Origin: UBA6170 sp942491385
Lineage (GTDB): Bacteria > Chloroflexota > Anaerolineae > Anaerolineales > Anaerolineaceae
NCBI GenBank assembly: GCA_942491385.1
Contig: CALOAF010000002.1
Coordinates: 248,001-312,000, forward strand
DNA: 64,000 nucleotides
Direction: 5' to 3'
Of this stretch, positions 17,136 to 28,000 are shown piece after piece. A program made the position numbers and the translations under genes. Below the pieces are notes generated by a model. That model was given only the letters and a program-made list of their open reading frames with translations. It was not told the origin of the DNA and did not search any database. The number at the start of each line of letters is the position of its first letter. Within the stretch, counting starts at the first letter, position 1.

Positions 17136-19235
17136 TCATTTGAGCAATAATCGATAAATACCCTGATTTTTCGTCCCTAAATAAGCCAATTCAGTGTTGT
17201 CAAGATCAAACGTGATAGTGCTAATGGTCGTTTCGATAAGATCACCAGGTCCGGTGAACCAATTTAAGCCACCATCTTTGGAATAATAGACTGCCCACTG
17301 TCCTCCTGCGATCATCAAATTAGATTGCATCGGATGAATGGATAGAGCAGTGATTACTTTTCCTCCTAATCCAACCAATTGCCAGGCTTCTGATCCAGAT
17401 CGCCGATAAACACCACTATTCGTTGCAGCGTAGACGATACCGGGTTGGTCTTTGGATACTTCCAGATCATTCACTATCCCAACTGGCACCGGACTGCTAA
17501 TCCAGGAGCTGCCTGAATTGCTGGTTGTGTACACCAAAGAGCTATTTTGAGTTGATGCATACACCACTGCGCTATTGGTCGGATGAATCGCTATATTTTG
17601 AATATTTTTTCCGCTCAAACCTGCTTGTGACCAGCTTTCGCTTCCATTCGAACTGCGATAAACTCCATTCGCACTGGTGGCCAGATAAACAATAGCCGGG
17701 TTACTGCTAGAAAATTTAAAATCATTGATCGATTGATAACTGACTGATTTAATTTCCTCAGAAATAGAATCCCGATCATTTACGAATATTTCATTTTCTA
17801 AAGCATTTTGCGGAAAAAACTCACTTATTGAAGTAGATAATTGATCCAATATAGGTAACCCAATACTCCTTTGTGTCCAGTTACAGGTCGGGAGAGTACA
17901 GGTGAACAATCCTCCACTGTATGTCCACAAATAAACCTGGTTGGGGTTTTGGGGATGAAGAACCAAACCGCTCGCATCCAGATCGGATAGACCAATGTTG
18001 CGCTGTTCCCAGCTTTCACCACTGTTCTGTGATGAATGAAAGCCCCCTCGAGACGTGCTGGCAAGTAATAGATCAGAATTAGTGGGATTTACCTGAATGC
18101 CGGTAATCATTGAATTGTTCAGACCTCGCTGGCTATGCACCCAGCTACCTCCACTTTGATCACTGCGAAAAATACCATTCCCGGCAGTACCCACAAAAAC
18201 CTGTGTGTGCTGTAAGGGGTTTACCATGACGGAATACAACAAATTCTCTCCTAAACCAATATTTGACCAGCTATTGCCCCCATTGGTAGTCTTGAGAACG
18301 CCATTGTAAAAATCTGCCAGATACAACACTTCAGGTTGTTGAGGATCCAAATCCATCGTATAGATTTTTGAATATAAATACTGATTTTTCCAGGTCTCAC
18401 CATTATTGGTGGATTTAAACACACCGGTGCGGTGCCAGGTGCCATAGTAAAGAGCATCACTATTAGTTCCGTTGGGATTAATTGCTAAAGCCCTTCCGGA
18501 TTGATCCGTGAGACCATCATCATTCATACTCGCCCAACTATCTCCACAATTAAGACTGCGGTACACGCCATATTCATGCATAGCAACAAACACCATGCAA
18601 TGATCTTTCGGATTGACCACGATATCATAAGCCCAATCCTGCTGGTTTGCGCCACCTACATTCTCCAAAACTGGAGACCAATTAATCCCCTCATTCGTGC
18701 TACGATACACAACCCCTTTCCAGGGTGGTGGATCCACAACATTTTTATCGCGTGTACCAATATAGATAATATCCGGATTATGTGGGTCGATACCAATGGT
18801 ATATACCACCGCATCATCCTGGACTCCCTGACTGGAATGAAACCAGGAATAACCACCATCTGTGGATTTGTAAATTTCATCATTGTAGGTACCTGCATAC
18901 AAAATATTAGGATTCTGCGGGTCAATTGCCAGAGAATTGATCATCAGATCCCCCAACCCATTACTGGATTTACTCCAGGATAATCCACCATCCTGACTTT
19001 TAAAAACCCCATTTCCCCAGGTGCCTGCGTAAATGAGACTGGGATTTTTCGGGTTGGCGACTACGTTTACAACAAAGCCCCCATCCGGACCTAACCAGGG
19101 ATTGATATATTTTTGATTTGATACCAAAGGTAAATAAATCACCTGAGGATCTAATCCATCTTCTGCATGAACAGAACCAAAAAGCAATGTGAAGGTTATG
19201 AGTACGATAGATAATGATTTTAGAATACGTTGCAT
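17136..19235 (-). CDS. Secreted Asp-box (BNR) beta-propeller protein
   Basis: This 699-residue protein has a signal peptide (LSIVLITFTLLFGSVHA). It then has IYLPLVSN just after cleavage, followed by about a dozen repeats of the Asp-box type (S-x-D-G-G-x-x-W, S-T-N-G-G-x-S-W) separated by VNPKNPSLIYAGT-like strands. This is the sortilin/VPS10-like or BNR propeller fold. No catalytic residues are evident, so binding of glycans or protein on the surface is the likely role. It is in line with the M23 protein downstream and may be co-transcribed. Confidence 0.85.
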   Translation of the reverse strand: MQRILKSLSIVLITFTLLFGSVHAEDGLDPQVIYLPLVSNQKYINPWLGPDGGFVVNVVANPKNPSLIYAGTWGNGVFKSQDGGLSWSKSSNGLGDLMINSLAIDPQNPNILYAGTYNDEIYKSTDGGYSWFHSSQGVQDDAVVYTIGIDPHNPDIIYIGTRDKNVVDPPPWKGVVYRSTNEGINWSPVLENVGGANQQDWAYDIVVNPKDHCMVFVAMHEYGVYRSLNCGDSWASMNDDGLTDQSGRALAINPNGTNSDALYYGTWHRTGVFKSTNNGETWKNQYLYSKIYTMDLDPQQPEVLYLADFYNGVLKTTNGGNSWSNIGLGENLLYSVMVNPLQHTQVFVGTAGNGIFRSDQSGGSWVHSQRGLNNSMITGIQVNPTNSDLLLASTSRGGFHSSQNSGESWEQRNIGLSDLDASGLVLHPQNPNQVYLWTYSGGLFTCTLPTCNWTQRSIGLPILDQLSTSISEFFPQNALENEIFVNDRDSISEEIKSVSYQSINDFKFSSSNPAIVYLATSANGVYRSSNGSESWSQAGLSGKNIQNIAIHPTNSAVVYASTQNSSLVYTTSNSGSSWISSPVPVGIVNDLEVSKDQPGIVYAATNSGVYRRSGSEAWQLVGLGGKVITALSIHPMQSNLMIAGGQWAVYYSKDGGLNWFTGPGDLIETTISTITFDLDNTELAYLGTKNQGIYRLLLK

Positions 19236-19365
19236 AGTTACCTGGCGTTAAATACAATGATTTTCTGAAAGGAAAATGCAATATCCATGCCATATATTTA
19301 GTTTTATTTTTCACCAAATTTTTTGAGGGTTCAATCAACTTTCAACATATTATTTCAAGGACTTT

Positions 19366-19401
19366 TAAAAAATCAACCTCTGGAAATTATCCAGAGGTTG
19401 A
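19366..19401 (-). terminator. Rho-independent terminator of the sugar ABC operon
   Basis: An 11-bp perfect stem (TCAACCTCTGG / CCAGAGGTTGA, 19373-19383 and 19391-19401) with a 7-base loop is followed on the minus strand by six T (19367-19372). It lies about 25 bases after the stop of the solute-binding protein gene. Confidence 0.88.
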
Positions 19402-19426
19402 AATCATTATCTATTGTTTGTAATAA

Positions 19427-20848
19427 TTAATCTAATTCAGCAACCAGATCGTTTGCAGTTTCCGTAAGTGTTGCCAGAATAGATTCAATCTGAGCTTGAT
19501 CGGTAGCATTCCACAACTCTGCGGCACCATCATTGATGGATCGTCGCACGGATGACCAGGCTGGGAATGTTTGTGGCTCGGATGGCCCAATAGCGGCTAA
19601 AGCGACACCAGATGCCCAAACGGGGTTCTCGGCGGCATAATCAGCCAAAAGCGCTTCAGTGGAGAGTTGCGTACCATAATACCCACTGATCTGTACCCAA
19701 CGAGCTTGAATCTCTGGTGAGGTTAACCACTTCACAAACAACCAGCCAGCCATTTGTTCATCTTCGGTGCTGGGTACTACACCCAACATCTGCTGGAAGG
19801 CATCCACAGCCATTGTTCCATCTGGACCAGGAGCCGCAATCCAGCCCCATTCATCTGTGGTGTTGCCGGCATCTTCGAAAGCTGCTGCATAATATGGGGC
19901 ACCAGCTGTCGAGCTCATCGTGATAATAGCCTTTCGCAGCGCTTGTTCTGGATTTGGATAACTCTCTGTTTGCCAGACACAACCATCGTTTTTCAGGTCA
20001 AGAATGTACATGGAGGTATCAATCGCTGCCTGTGTCGAGAAGTCGTATGCATCACCGGCGTCGTTAAGCTCATCTCCACCAAACGCGTACAGGAAATTGA
20101 GCCAGTTGGTGGCACTTGGATAATAAACCAACCCACCGGTTCCAGCAAAATCACCACCTTTGGCTGTGTTTTCTGCGGCTGCTGCACAAACAACTTCTTT
20201 CAATTCTGCTGCAGTGGCAGGAGGATTTGCAAAACCGAGTTCTTCACCCCAAGTAAAGTTGTAAACCAACACATTGGCAGATTGTGTCATGGGGTACGCA
20301 ACCCAGGCACCATCAGGGGTTGATCCTGCTGCCTTAAGGTGTGGGTACAAATCATCCATTTGCTCAGCAGTCAAGCCATACATCGCATCCTCGATGTAGG
20401 GATTCAAGTCCAAAATTGAATCAACTGAATACCAATCTGCCAGAGAATTGGTGTAAGCCATGACCACATCAGGTAAATCACCCGATTGGATTCCAGCGTT
20501 AAATTTATCTTCAACATCACCATAATTACCCTGATTCAGTGCTTCAACAGTGATACCATATTCGTTGGTTGAATTAAATTCATCTACCAGTGTTTGTAAG
20601 CCTTCACCAGGAGCGTCTGAGTAAACATGCCAAAATTCAACTACGGTACCCGCCAATGGCTGTTCCACCATTGGTTCTTCTTCCGGTTCTTCCATGGGTT
20701 CTTCAACCGGTTCCTCGACAGGTTGTTCAACTGGTAATACTGGTTCTTCGACTGGTGCTGCAGGCTCTTCTATAGCAGCAGGTGCACAGGCCGAAATGAC
20801 CAGGGCTAACACCATCAGAGTTGTCAACAAAAAACTAATTTTTTTCAT
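19427..20848 (-). CDS. Sugar ABC transporter substrate-binding lipoprotein (family 1)
   Basis: This 473-residue lipoprotein has a signal peptide ending VISACAP (lipobox cysteine near residue 21). A Pro/Glu/Val-rich tether of about 40 residues follows, then a family 1 extracellular solute-binding domain (VVEFWHVYSDAPGEGL near 67-82; WLFVKWLTSPEIQARW near 375). Family 1 proteins bind oligosaccharides, glycerol phosphates or similar. It is the last gene of a three-gene operon with two permeases. No ATPase gene is present, so a shared MsiK/MalK-type ATPase elsewhere is expected. Confidence 0.93.
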   Translation of the reverse strand: MKKISFLLTTLMVLALVISACAPAAIEEPAAPVEEPVLPVEQPVEEPVEEPMEEPEEEPMVEQPLAGTVVEFWHVYSDAPGEGLQTLVDEFNSTNEYGITVEALNQGNYGDVEDKFNAGIQSGDLPDVVMAYTNSLADWYSVDSILDLNPYIEDAMYGLTAEQMDDLYPHLKAAGSTPDGAWVAYPMTQSANVLVYNFTWGEELGFANPPATAAELKEVVCAAAAENTAKGGDFAGTGGLVYYPSATNWLNFLYAFGGDELNDAGDAYDFSTQAAIDTSMYILDLKNDGCVWQTESYPNPEQALRKAIITMSSTAGAPYYAAAFEDAGNTTDEWGWIAAPGPDGTMAVDAFQQMLGVVPSTEDEQMAGWLFVKWLTSPEIQARWVQISGYYGTQLSTEALLADYAAENPVWASGVALAAIGPSEPQTFPAWSSVRRSINDGAAELWNATDQAQIESILATLTETANDLVAELD

Positions 20849-20937
20849 GATTTTTTCATCTCCTCATAACTAATCTTTTTACATTTGATTTCAAGAAAAA
20901 ATTATCCAGATTCACCTCCATTTGATATGATGACAAA

Positions 20938-21804
20938 TTATCCTTTCAAACCTGAACGCGCAATGCTCTCTGTGAACTGCTTTTGTGTGAAGAAATAAAT
21001 GATCAGGATCGGAACGATTGTGATAAAAGCACCAGCCATCGTCAGGTGGATTTCCTGACCGGCTTCATTGACAAAATTCATTAAACCAACCGAAATTGGT
21101 CGCCAATCTGGTGTATTGGTGACCAGCATTGGCCACGCCAGTGAATTCCAGGTTCCTATAAAGGACAAAACCAGGATAACCATCAAAGGCGCTTTCGATA
21201 AAGGCAGTACCACCTGGATAAGAAATCGCAAGTGCCCAGCTCCATCCATTTGTGCAGCATCAAAAAGCTCATCCGGAACCTGAGCGAAAAATTGTTTTAA
21301 CAGGAATATTGAAAAAATACTGCCCATAAATGGTACGGTCAATGCCGGCCAATTATTAATCCACGGAATAGGTCCAATCCTCCCTAACCACGTCACTGTC
21401 AGGAAATTCGGGATAATGAAAACCATCGCTGGAATCATAAGCGTGCTGAGCAATATACTGAAAATGAGATCTCTTCCAGGAAATTTCATTCTGGCAAAGG
21501 CATAAGCAGCCAAAACACTGAAAATTATTTCACCAACTAGCGTAATGGCTGTAATGATGATCGTATTGACGAAATAATCAGAAAAAAGCGCACGATCCCA
21601 GGCTTCAATATAATTTTCAAAATGAAGCGTGGAGGGAAAAAAAGATGTTCCTAATGCTTCACCTAAACTCTTCAGCGAGGTGGAAATCATCCAGATGAAC
21701 GGGAGCAGGGAAAGAAAGGCACCTACGATCAGAATTAGGTAGGTAAGCATCTTCCTTTGATATGAAACCGTAAAGCGGCTGAATTTAGGTTTTTTGTTAA
21801 CCAT
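20938..21804 (-). CDS. Sugar ABC transporter permease (MalG type)
   Basis: This 288-residue inner-membrane permease has six predicted helices. The ATPase-contact EAA loop is DELFDAAQMDGAGHLRFLIQ (about residues 177-196). The C-terminus TQKQFTESIARSGLKG is typical of the MalG/UgpE class. Its start overlaps the upstream permease gene by 8 bases, so translation is coupled. Confidence 0.93.
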   Translation of the reverse strand: MVNKKPKFSRFTVSYQRKMLTYLILIVGAFLSLLPFIWMISTSLKSLGEALGTSFFPSTLHFENYIEAWDRALFSDYFVNTIIITAITLVGEIIFSVLAAYAFARMKFPGRDLIFSILLSTLMIPAMVFIIPNFLTVTWLGRIGPIPWINNWPALTVPFMGSIFSIFLLKQFFAQVPDELFDAAQMDGAGHLRFLIQVVLPLSKAPLMVILVLSFIGTWNSLAWPMLVTNTPDWRPISVGLMNFVNEAGQEIHLTMAGAFITIVPILIIYFFTQKQFTESIARSGLKG

Positions 21805-23467
21805 AAAACACTCTCGATCCCTGAACTTTGTTGTTAATATATGTCAACCCCAGGATAATTGCAAACAGGACAAACGCCATAGCAGAAGCATATCCATAGC
21901 GTAGTTTTTCAAAGAATTCAATAAAAATTGTTACACTGAATGTATCCGTTGTCCCGAGGGCCAACCCATCCCGGAAAATCCAGATGGTATTAAAGGCTTT
22001 GAACGTACCAATAATTGCAATAAGCGATAGAAAATATGTGGTTGGGGATAATAATGGGAATGTGATGTGTCTGAAGATTTGCCATTTATTAGCGCCATCC
22101 ACTTCTGCCGCATCTACCAATTCATTTGGAATGTTTCCCAAACCAGCCATATAAATCACCGTATCATAGCCAACATACGTCCAAATCGAATGAATAATAA
22201 CCACCATCAATGCCAGGCTTGGTCCTGCTGCCCAATTCGGGGTGTTAAGACCAAGATTATTTCCGATTATAGTGAAGATTCCTTTTGGTTCAAATAACCA
22301 TTGCAGCGGTTCTCCCCCTAGTGCCTGAATAAACATATTAACCGGCGCAGAATGACGATTTGAAAACATTTGTTTAAAAACGGCAGCGCTGGCAATCGCT
22401 GGCGTCACATACGGAATGAAGAAAATGATTCGGAAGATATTAGATCCGACCAGTTTTTGAAATAACAGAATGGAGAGAAATAATGAAATAGCCAACTGGA
22501 ATGGGACGGTACCAAGCGCAAAGAATACTGTAACCTTTAATCCTTCCCATAAATCCTTATCACCCGCAGCAACAACAATTGGAATCTCACCGATCAACAA
22601 CCAACCACCTACCAGTAACACCATGGTGGCTAGTACATGCAGCCAAAAACTAATATTGCTGACCTGTTTCTCAGCGCGTTTCCAAACATACCAGCCTAGC
22701 CCCAGGAGTAGGAACCCGCTTGTAATGGTGATAAATTGTGGCCAAATGCCTGGGTCTATATCTGTTGCCACAGCAGCTTCGTAAACCATTGAGATTTGTT
22801 GTTGAGTATAGTAAAGCAAGCCAATACCAACCCCCAATGCCAGGAAAATTAAACCAAATTTTGCCTGGTAGGTGAAATTTCTTGGATTTCGCCATAGATA
22901 CAAAACCAATCCAGCCACAACAATCCCGGCTACCAATATCCACACAAAGATTCGCCAGGCAGGCAAGACAGTTTCAGCTCGAAACGCTTCCCCTAAGAGA
23001 CCCATAAAAACTTCTTGTGATCTTTCTAGCCCGCGTAATTTATCTGCGATTCCCAATACTTCAGGTAATGCATTGTAGATCCAGTTGACAAGGGAGAAAG
23101 CAATGAAAGCATTTAATATTCCAGGACCAATACACAACCACGGTCGTTCATTATGCTCCCTGGCCATTTTCAATATGTTTTTCACGAGAAAATAGATGCC
23201 AATCAAAGCACCAATACCCAGGAAAAAAATGACCACATAAGCCAGATTTCCAACGGCATCCGTATAATTTTCCAGTCCAATTAGTTTGGTTCGTTTAATG
23301 CGCCATTTATGCAAACTAACATACAACGCAAATCCCACCGGAAATATACCGAAAATAAAAATTAGAATGGTTGCTGGCGCAATGAAGGTATAAGCAGTCA
23401 AATATTCCCGAAGTTGTCTGCCTTTTCGTCCAGTAAATAATTTTTTGATTATGTTTTTAATTTCCAT
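21797..23467 (-). CDS. Sugar ABC transporter permease (MalF type) with large membrane insertion
   Basis: This 556-residue permease is almost twice the usual 300. The first helix (FIAPATILIFIFGIFPVGFA, about 27-46) and the C-terminal core (about 310-556, EAA loop ELVDAAEVDGANKWQIFRHI) are standard. Between them (about 70-305) lie roughly 230 extra residues with five or six additional hydrophobic helices, for example VVIFFLGIGALIGIYFL and ILVAGIVVAGLVLYLW. E. coli MalF also has an insertion, but a soluble periplasmic one. It is the first gene of the operon, with an AT-rich divergent promoter region upstream. Confidence 0.9.
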   Translation of the reverse strand: MEIKNIIKKLFTGRKGRQLREYLTAYTFIAPATILIFIFGIFPVGFALYVSLHKWRIKRTKLIGLENYTDAVGNLAYVVIFFLGIGALIGIYFLVKNILKMAREHNERPWLCIGPGILNAFIAFSLVNWIYNALPEVLGIADKLRGLERSQEVFMGLLGEAFRAETVLPAWRIFVWILVAGIVVAGLVLYLWRNPRNFTYQAKFGLIFLALGVGIGLLYYTQQQISMVYEAAVATDIDPGIWPQFITITSGFLLLGLGWYVWKRAEKQVSNISFWLHVLATMVLLVGGWLLIGEIPIVVAAGDKDLWEGLKVTVFFALGTVPFQLAISLFLSILLFQKLVGSNIFRIIFFIPYVTPAIASAAVFKQMFSNRHSAPVNMFIQALGGEPLQWLFEPKGIFTIIGNNLGLNTPNWAAGPSLALMVVIIHSIWTYVGYDTVIYMAGLGNIPNELVDAAEVDGANKWQIFRHITFPLLSPTTYFLSLIAIIGTFKAFNTIWIFRDGLALGTTDTFSVTIFIEFFEKLRYGYASAMAFVLFAIILGLTYINNKVQGSRVFYG

Positions 23468-23591
23468 TTGATGTGTTCAGACTAATTTTTGGCCATAGAT
23501 AGATTTTAAGTTTATCTCCATAGAATATTTTCTGATAGAAAATCATCACTTAATAATATTAATTCTACACAAAATTTGGAATCTGAATTTC

Positions 23592-23620
23592 AAATATAAT
23601 TATACAAGACAATTATATTT
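23592..23620. promoter_or_regulatory. Perfect inverted repeat in a divergent promoter region (candidate operator)
   Basis: Arms AAATATAATT / AATTATATTT (10 bp each, perfect) are separated by a 9-base spacer. The site sits in the 256-base region between the sugar ABC operon (minus) and the phosphodiesterase gene (plus), so one regulator could control both. Function is inferred from symmetry and position; AT-rich sequence makes chance repeats more likely. Confidence 0.4.
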
Positions 23621-23723
23621 AGAAACTTGTTACCTTTTAATAAAAATCATTGCAATAAGTAACTAATTTCTGAAGAAATTTATGAATCGATTTATTATGA
23701 TTTAAGGACACAAAGGAATTCTG

Positions 23724-25004
23724 ATGAATATCAATATGAAAATATTACAAGATCTTAAAAATACAAAATTAACAGGTGTAGATTTTCCCACTGAATTTAT
23801 ATTACCTGCATACAATGGGCAATCCATATTAAATATTCCTGCGTCAGTTTGCCAGGCGTTTGGGATACCCCCTATTCATTCAGTTCCTTTACGTCCAGAA
23901 GTATTTCCCTTTCATACAGAAAATATTAAACGCATCATTATCATTCTCATGGATGGACTGGCATTTTCCCGCTTCACATCCTGGATGGATGCGGGTAAAT
24001 TACCCCTCTGGAACTGCTTATTGAAATCTGGTAATCTGGCACCCATCACCTCAATATCCCCCAGCACAACATCTGCAGCAATGACTACGCTCTGGACTGG
24101 TCACTCAGCCTGTGAACATGGTGTGATGGGTTATGAGGTCTGGCTCAAACAATACGGTGTTGTCGCGAATATGATCACGCAGGGACCCATGAGTTTTAAA
24201 AAAGGACCTGCGAATCTGGAACAGGCTGGTTTTGTTGCTGAGACTGTGCTGGATACACCAAAATTAGGTGAATATTTGGGAAAAAACGGTGTTTCAACCT
24301 ATTCATTTCAACACTACTCCATCGCGAATTCAGGCTTGTCAAGAACATTCATGAATGGGGTCGATATTTATCCTTACGGTAATGAAGCCGAATGTTGGGT
24401 AAATGTACGGGAGTTGATTGCAGCCAGGAAAAACGAAAAACTTTATTTGTGGACGTATTGGAGTTCTCTGGATAGCCTCGGGCATATTTATGGGCCTGAT
24501 GATGAACGCACAGAAACTTATTTCACGAACTTCAGTCGCAATTTGGAGGAGAATCTTATCAACCGACTAACGCCAGAACTCCGTGAAGGAACTTTACTTA
24601 TATTTACAGCTGACCATGGTCAGGTGGATACGATCAAAGATCCGTTGTTCAGTCTCTCTAACCATCCGGAATTTGTCGACTGCCTGCACATAAAACCGAC
24701 TGGTGAAAGTCGCTTCACTTATCTGCACGTCAAACCGGGAAAAGAAACCACCTTAAGAGAGTACATTGCAGCAACCTGGCCAGATAAATTCTTAGTGATG
24801 GAATCGCAGAAATTACTCAATGCAGGATTATTTGGACCAGGAATACCTATGCAAGATATCCACAATCGGATTGGGGATATTACTTTGCTTGCCAGAGATA
24901 AAAACTACCTGTGGTGGTCAGATCAAGAAAATCCTTTAACCGGCAGGCATGGAGGATTATCAGCGCTGGATATGATCGTACCATTCGTGGCAATCCCACT
25001 TTAA
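23724..25004 (+). CDS. Type I phosphodiesterase / nucleotide pyrophosphatase family protein
   Basis: This 426-residue protein belongs to the alkaline phosphatase superfamily. Metal-site and nucleophile blocks are visible: ILMDGLAF (Asp, about residue 77), the nucleophile region SPSTTSAAMTTLWTGHSA (about 112-129), SSLDSLGHIYGPDDE, FTADHGQVD and GRHGG near the C-terminus. The family hydrolyses phosphodiesters or pyrophosphates. No signal peptide is obvious, so it is probably cytoplasmic. It is divergent from the sugar ABC operon and 24 bases upstream of the extracellular nuclease gene, possibly co-transcribed. Confidence 0.85.
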   Translation: MNINMKILQDLKNTKLTGVDFPTEFILPAYNGQSILNIPASVCQAFGIPPIHSVPLRPEVFPFHTENIKRIIIILMDGLAFSRFTSWMDAGKLPLWNCLLKSGNLAPITSISPSTTSAAMTTLWTGHSACEHGVMGYEVWLKQYGVVANMITQGPMSFKKGPANLEQAGFVAETVLDTPKLGEYLGKNGVSTYSFQHYSIANSGLSRTFMNGVDIYPYGNEAECWVNVRELIAARKNEKLYLWTYWSSLDSLGHIYGPDDERTETYFTNFSRNLEENLINRLTPELREGTLLIFTADHGQVDTIKDPLFSLSNHPEFVDCLHIKPTGESRFTYLHVKPGKETTLREYIAATWPDKFLVMESQKLLNAGLFGPGIPMQDIHNRIGDITLLARDKNYLWWSDQENPLTGRHGGLSALDMIVPFVAIPL

Positions 25005-25028
25005 GACTCTCATGAAAAAGGAAACCTC

Positions 25029-28000
25029 ATGCTAATCATACGAAAACTTGTACTGGGATTTATGGGACTTATCTTGTTGGTAAGCTGTACACAAGAAAAT
25101 ATAACGACTCCAACACTAATGTCTGAACCAACAACCATGACAGATCAATTGGTAACGGATCATCTGGTAATAAGCGAAGTAATGGCTGGTGCAGTTGGCA
25201 ACAATAATCTTGATTTTATCGAACTATTTAATCCCTCACAGGAATTTGTAAATTTGAAAGATTATTCTCTGTGGTACCAACTCAAAAAAGATCAGGAAGA
25301 TGTTCTGATCTACACCTGGGAAACATCGGCATTTATTCCACCCAACGGCCATTATCTGCTCTTGCGGGAAAATCAGGAAATTGAGGCAGAAGTAGATGCC
25401 TACTTTGATTATTCCCTGGTTCCGCAACGAGGCAGCCTGGCATTGCGTCTGCGTGATGCTGGCATCGTTGATCAGGTCTCCTGGGGGGATACTGATGCCA
25501 TTTTCTTTGAGTCGACCAGGGCGTCTGCCTTCTACGACGATGGTTCCCTGGAACGTTTACCAGGCGGAATAGCAGGCAATGGGCAGGATACGAACGATAA
25601 TTCTAAGGATTTTATGGTGAATAACTCCCCCAGTCCTCAAACCTCTGCCAGCCCCTCCACACCTTCAAATGAACGTGAACTGGAACTTTATGTGAATGTT
25701 GCCAAAACAGTGACGCCAGGTAGTCCATTAACCTATGAGATTCAGGTTACAAATCCTACACAGGAAAAGAAAAAATCGATCAGATTGCATTTCCCCTTAC
25801 CCAAGGATTTAATTTTCCAGAGCAGCTCTTTAGAACCAAGCCAAGATGAAGATCAATTATTGTTTTTGCTAGGAGATTTGGATGCCGGATCCACAATGAA
25901 ATTGAAAGTTACCTTCGAAACGCCCTGGAAGTATGCCACTATTACGGTTCCAGGCATTGTCATTGATTCTGAGCAAATAAATTCACCAATTTTCAGTGGC
26001 CCGGTCCGCACACAGGTTCAGGGTGGAGCAGTCCCGATTGGGATTGCACGCAATCTTCTTGATGGGCAAAGCGTGATTGTGGAAGGGACGGCCACCATGT
26101 ATACCGGTGGATTTTATGCTGGTTCTTCTGGTACAAAATTCTACATTGAGGATAACACCGGCGGCGTTCAGGTGTATGTTCCCGGAGGTGCCGGTAAAGT
26201 AGAAGTGCCTTTAGGCGCATACGTGCGTGTACAGGGCATCCCGCAACCTTATCGTGGCGCCATTGAGATTATTCCTTCCCCTGAGGATGTCAGCATCATT
26301 CGTTCATCAGATGACCCCTTTGCCTGGGAATCCTATCCTATAACCTTCAAAGAATTGTTGAATCAACCAGAGGCTTTCTCGGGTGAACTGATTACCTTGA
26401 GTGGGGAGGTAGCACGCGTAGAAGAATTCTCCTTCAGTTATGAAATGGATCTGGTTGAGGACGAAATTATTATCCCAGTTTACATCGACAAATTAACCGA
26501 GATAAATTTGGAAATCATTGAGCCCGGACAATACTATCAGATCACAGGTATTGTTGAAATCGTAGACGATGATTTTCAGATTTATTCACGTGTACAATCC
26601 GATCTGGTTGAAATTCAAGCGCCGAGTGTCACCATGGCAGCGCATTTACCAACCAATTATGATTCCACTCAAGACTTCACAATTGAAATCAATATCAACA
26701 ATCACCTACCTGAAAGTATTTTTGATTTGGATCTATCACTTGCAATCCCCAATGGATTGACAGTCAATCAGGTTTCAGATAATGGCAAGCTTGAAAATGG
26801 ACAATTATCCTGGGAATACGATGCACTTTCAGGCAATGGGACCGAGAAAATCTTCAGTCTTTCCGGAAGGATTTCAGTTAATATTGATTTTCTTTTTCTG
26901 GAAAAGTACAGCTTGACCTATAAAAATCAACAAGAAATTATCACTGGGAATCCTGTCTATAGTTTTCCAGGTGATTCAGTCCCAGTTTGGGCTGTACAAG
27001 GCAGAACATCTCGCTCTCCATACTTACTCCAACCTGTGAAGACCAGTGGCGTGGTAACGGCAGTTTTTCCTGAGATGGAAGGATTCTTTATCCAGGGTGA
27101 ACCGGATGAAGACCCTGCCACCTCTCAGGGTCTGTTTGTTTATCAACCGGTCGTCGATAGCTCCATCCAACCTGGTGACCTCATTTCAGTTCAGGGAACA
27201 GTTCATGAACCTCATACTGAGACGCAATTATTCCTGGAAGAATGGTGGATCATCACCTCCAATCAGTCAATCCCTGTCGCGATTGTATTAGACCCACCAA
27301 TGGATGAAACAGAAAGTGCCAATTATTATGAAACACTGGAAGGCATGCTTGTCACGGTAGATAACCCCGTCAAAGCCGTATCCCCCACCAATAAGTACGG
27401 GGAAACGGCGGTTGTTCTTCCTTTATTTAATGATACACATTTGATGCAGGGAGAACAAAATGGAATGGCTATCCGTGTGGATGATGCTTCATTTGTCACC
27501 CATAATGATCAAGCCAGCATGCTATATGCTGCCACAACCGGCGATCTGCTTTACGATATCAGCGGCCCCTTAACTTTCAACTATGGTTATTTCAAAATCG
27601 AACCCCTCGCTGCGCCCCGAGTTGAACAAAAATCGCAGCAAATTGAAGCGCTACCACCAACCTCCAGCGATGAATTCCGAGTGATGACCTGGAATGTTGA
27701 GAACCTGTTCGATTTTCTGGAACCACATCCCAGTGACCCAGCCTTGCCAACCGTTGCAGAATACCGGGTCGGGCTAGAAAAAATTGCTAATACGATTCTA
27801 CTGGCCGACTCACCAGCGGTGATTGGTTTTCAGGAAGTTGAAAATATTGGTGTCCTGGAAGACCTGGCCGAGACTCCTGGATTATCAAATTTAGGATACC
27901 AGGCGGTCTTATTAGAAGGGACCGACAGTCGGGGAATTGATGTAGGTTATCTGGTACGGGGGGATGTTCAAATAATGAATGTTCAACAACTCCCAGCCCC

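Noticed and set aside
19754..20323. 189-codon plus-strand frame opposite the sugar-binding protein gene
   Set aside because: It is a shadow of the solute-binding protein frame, with Cys-rich improbable composition and no start signals.
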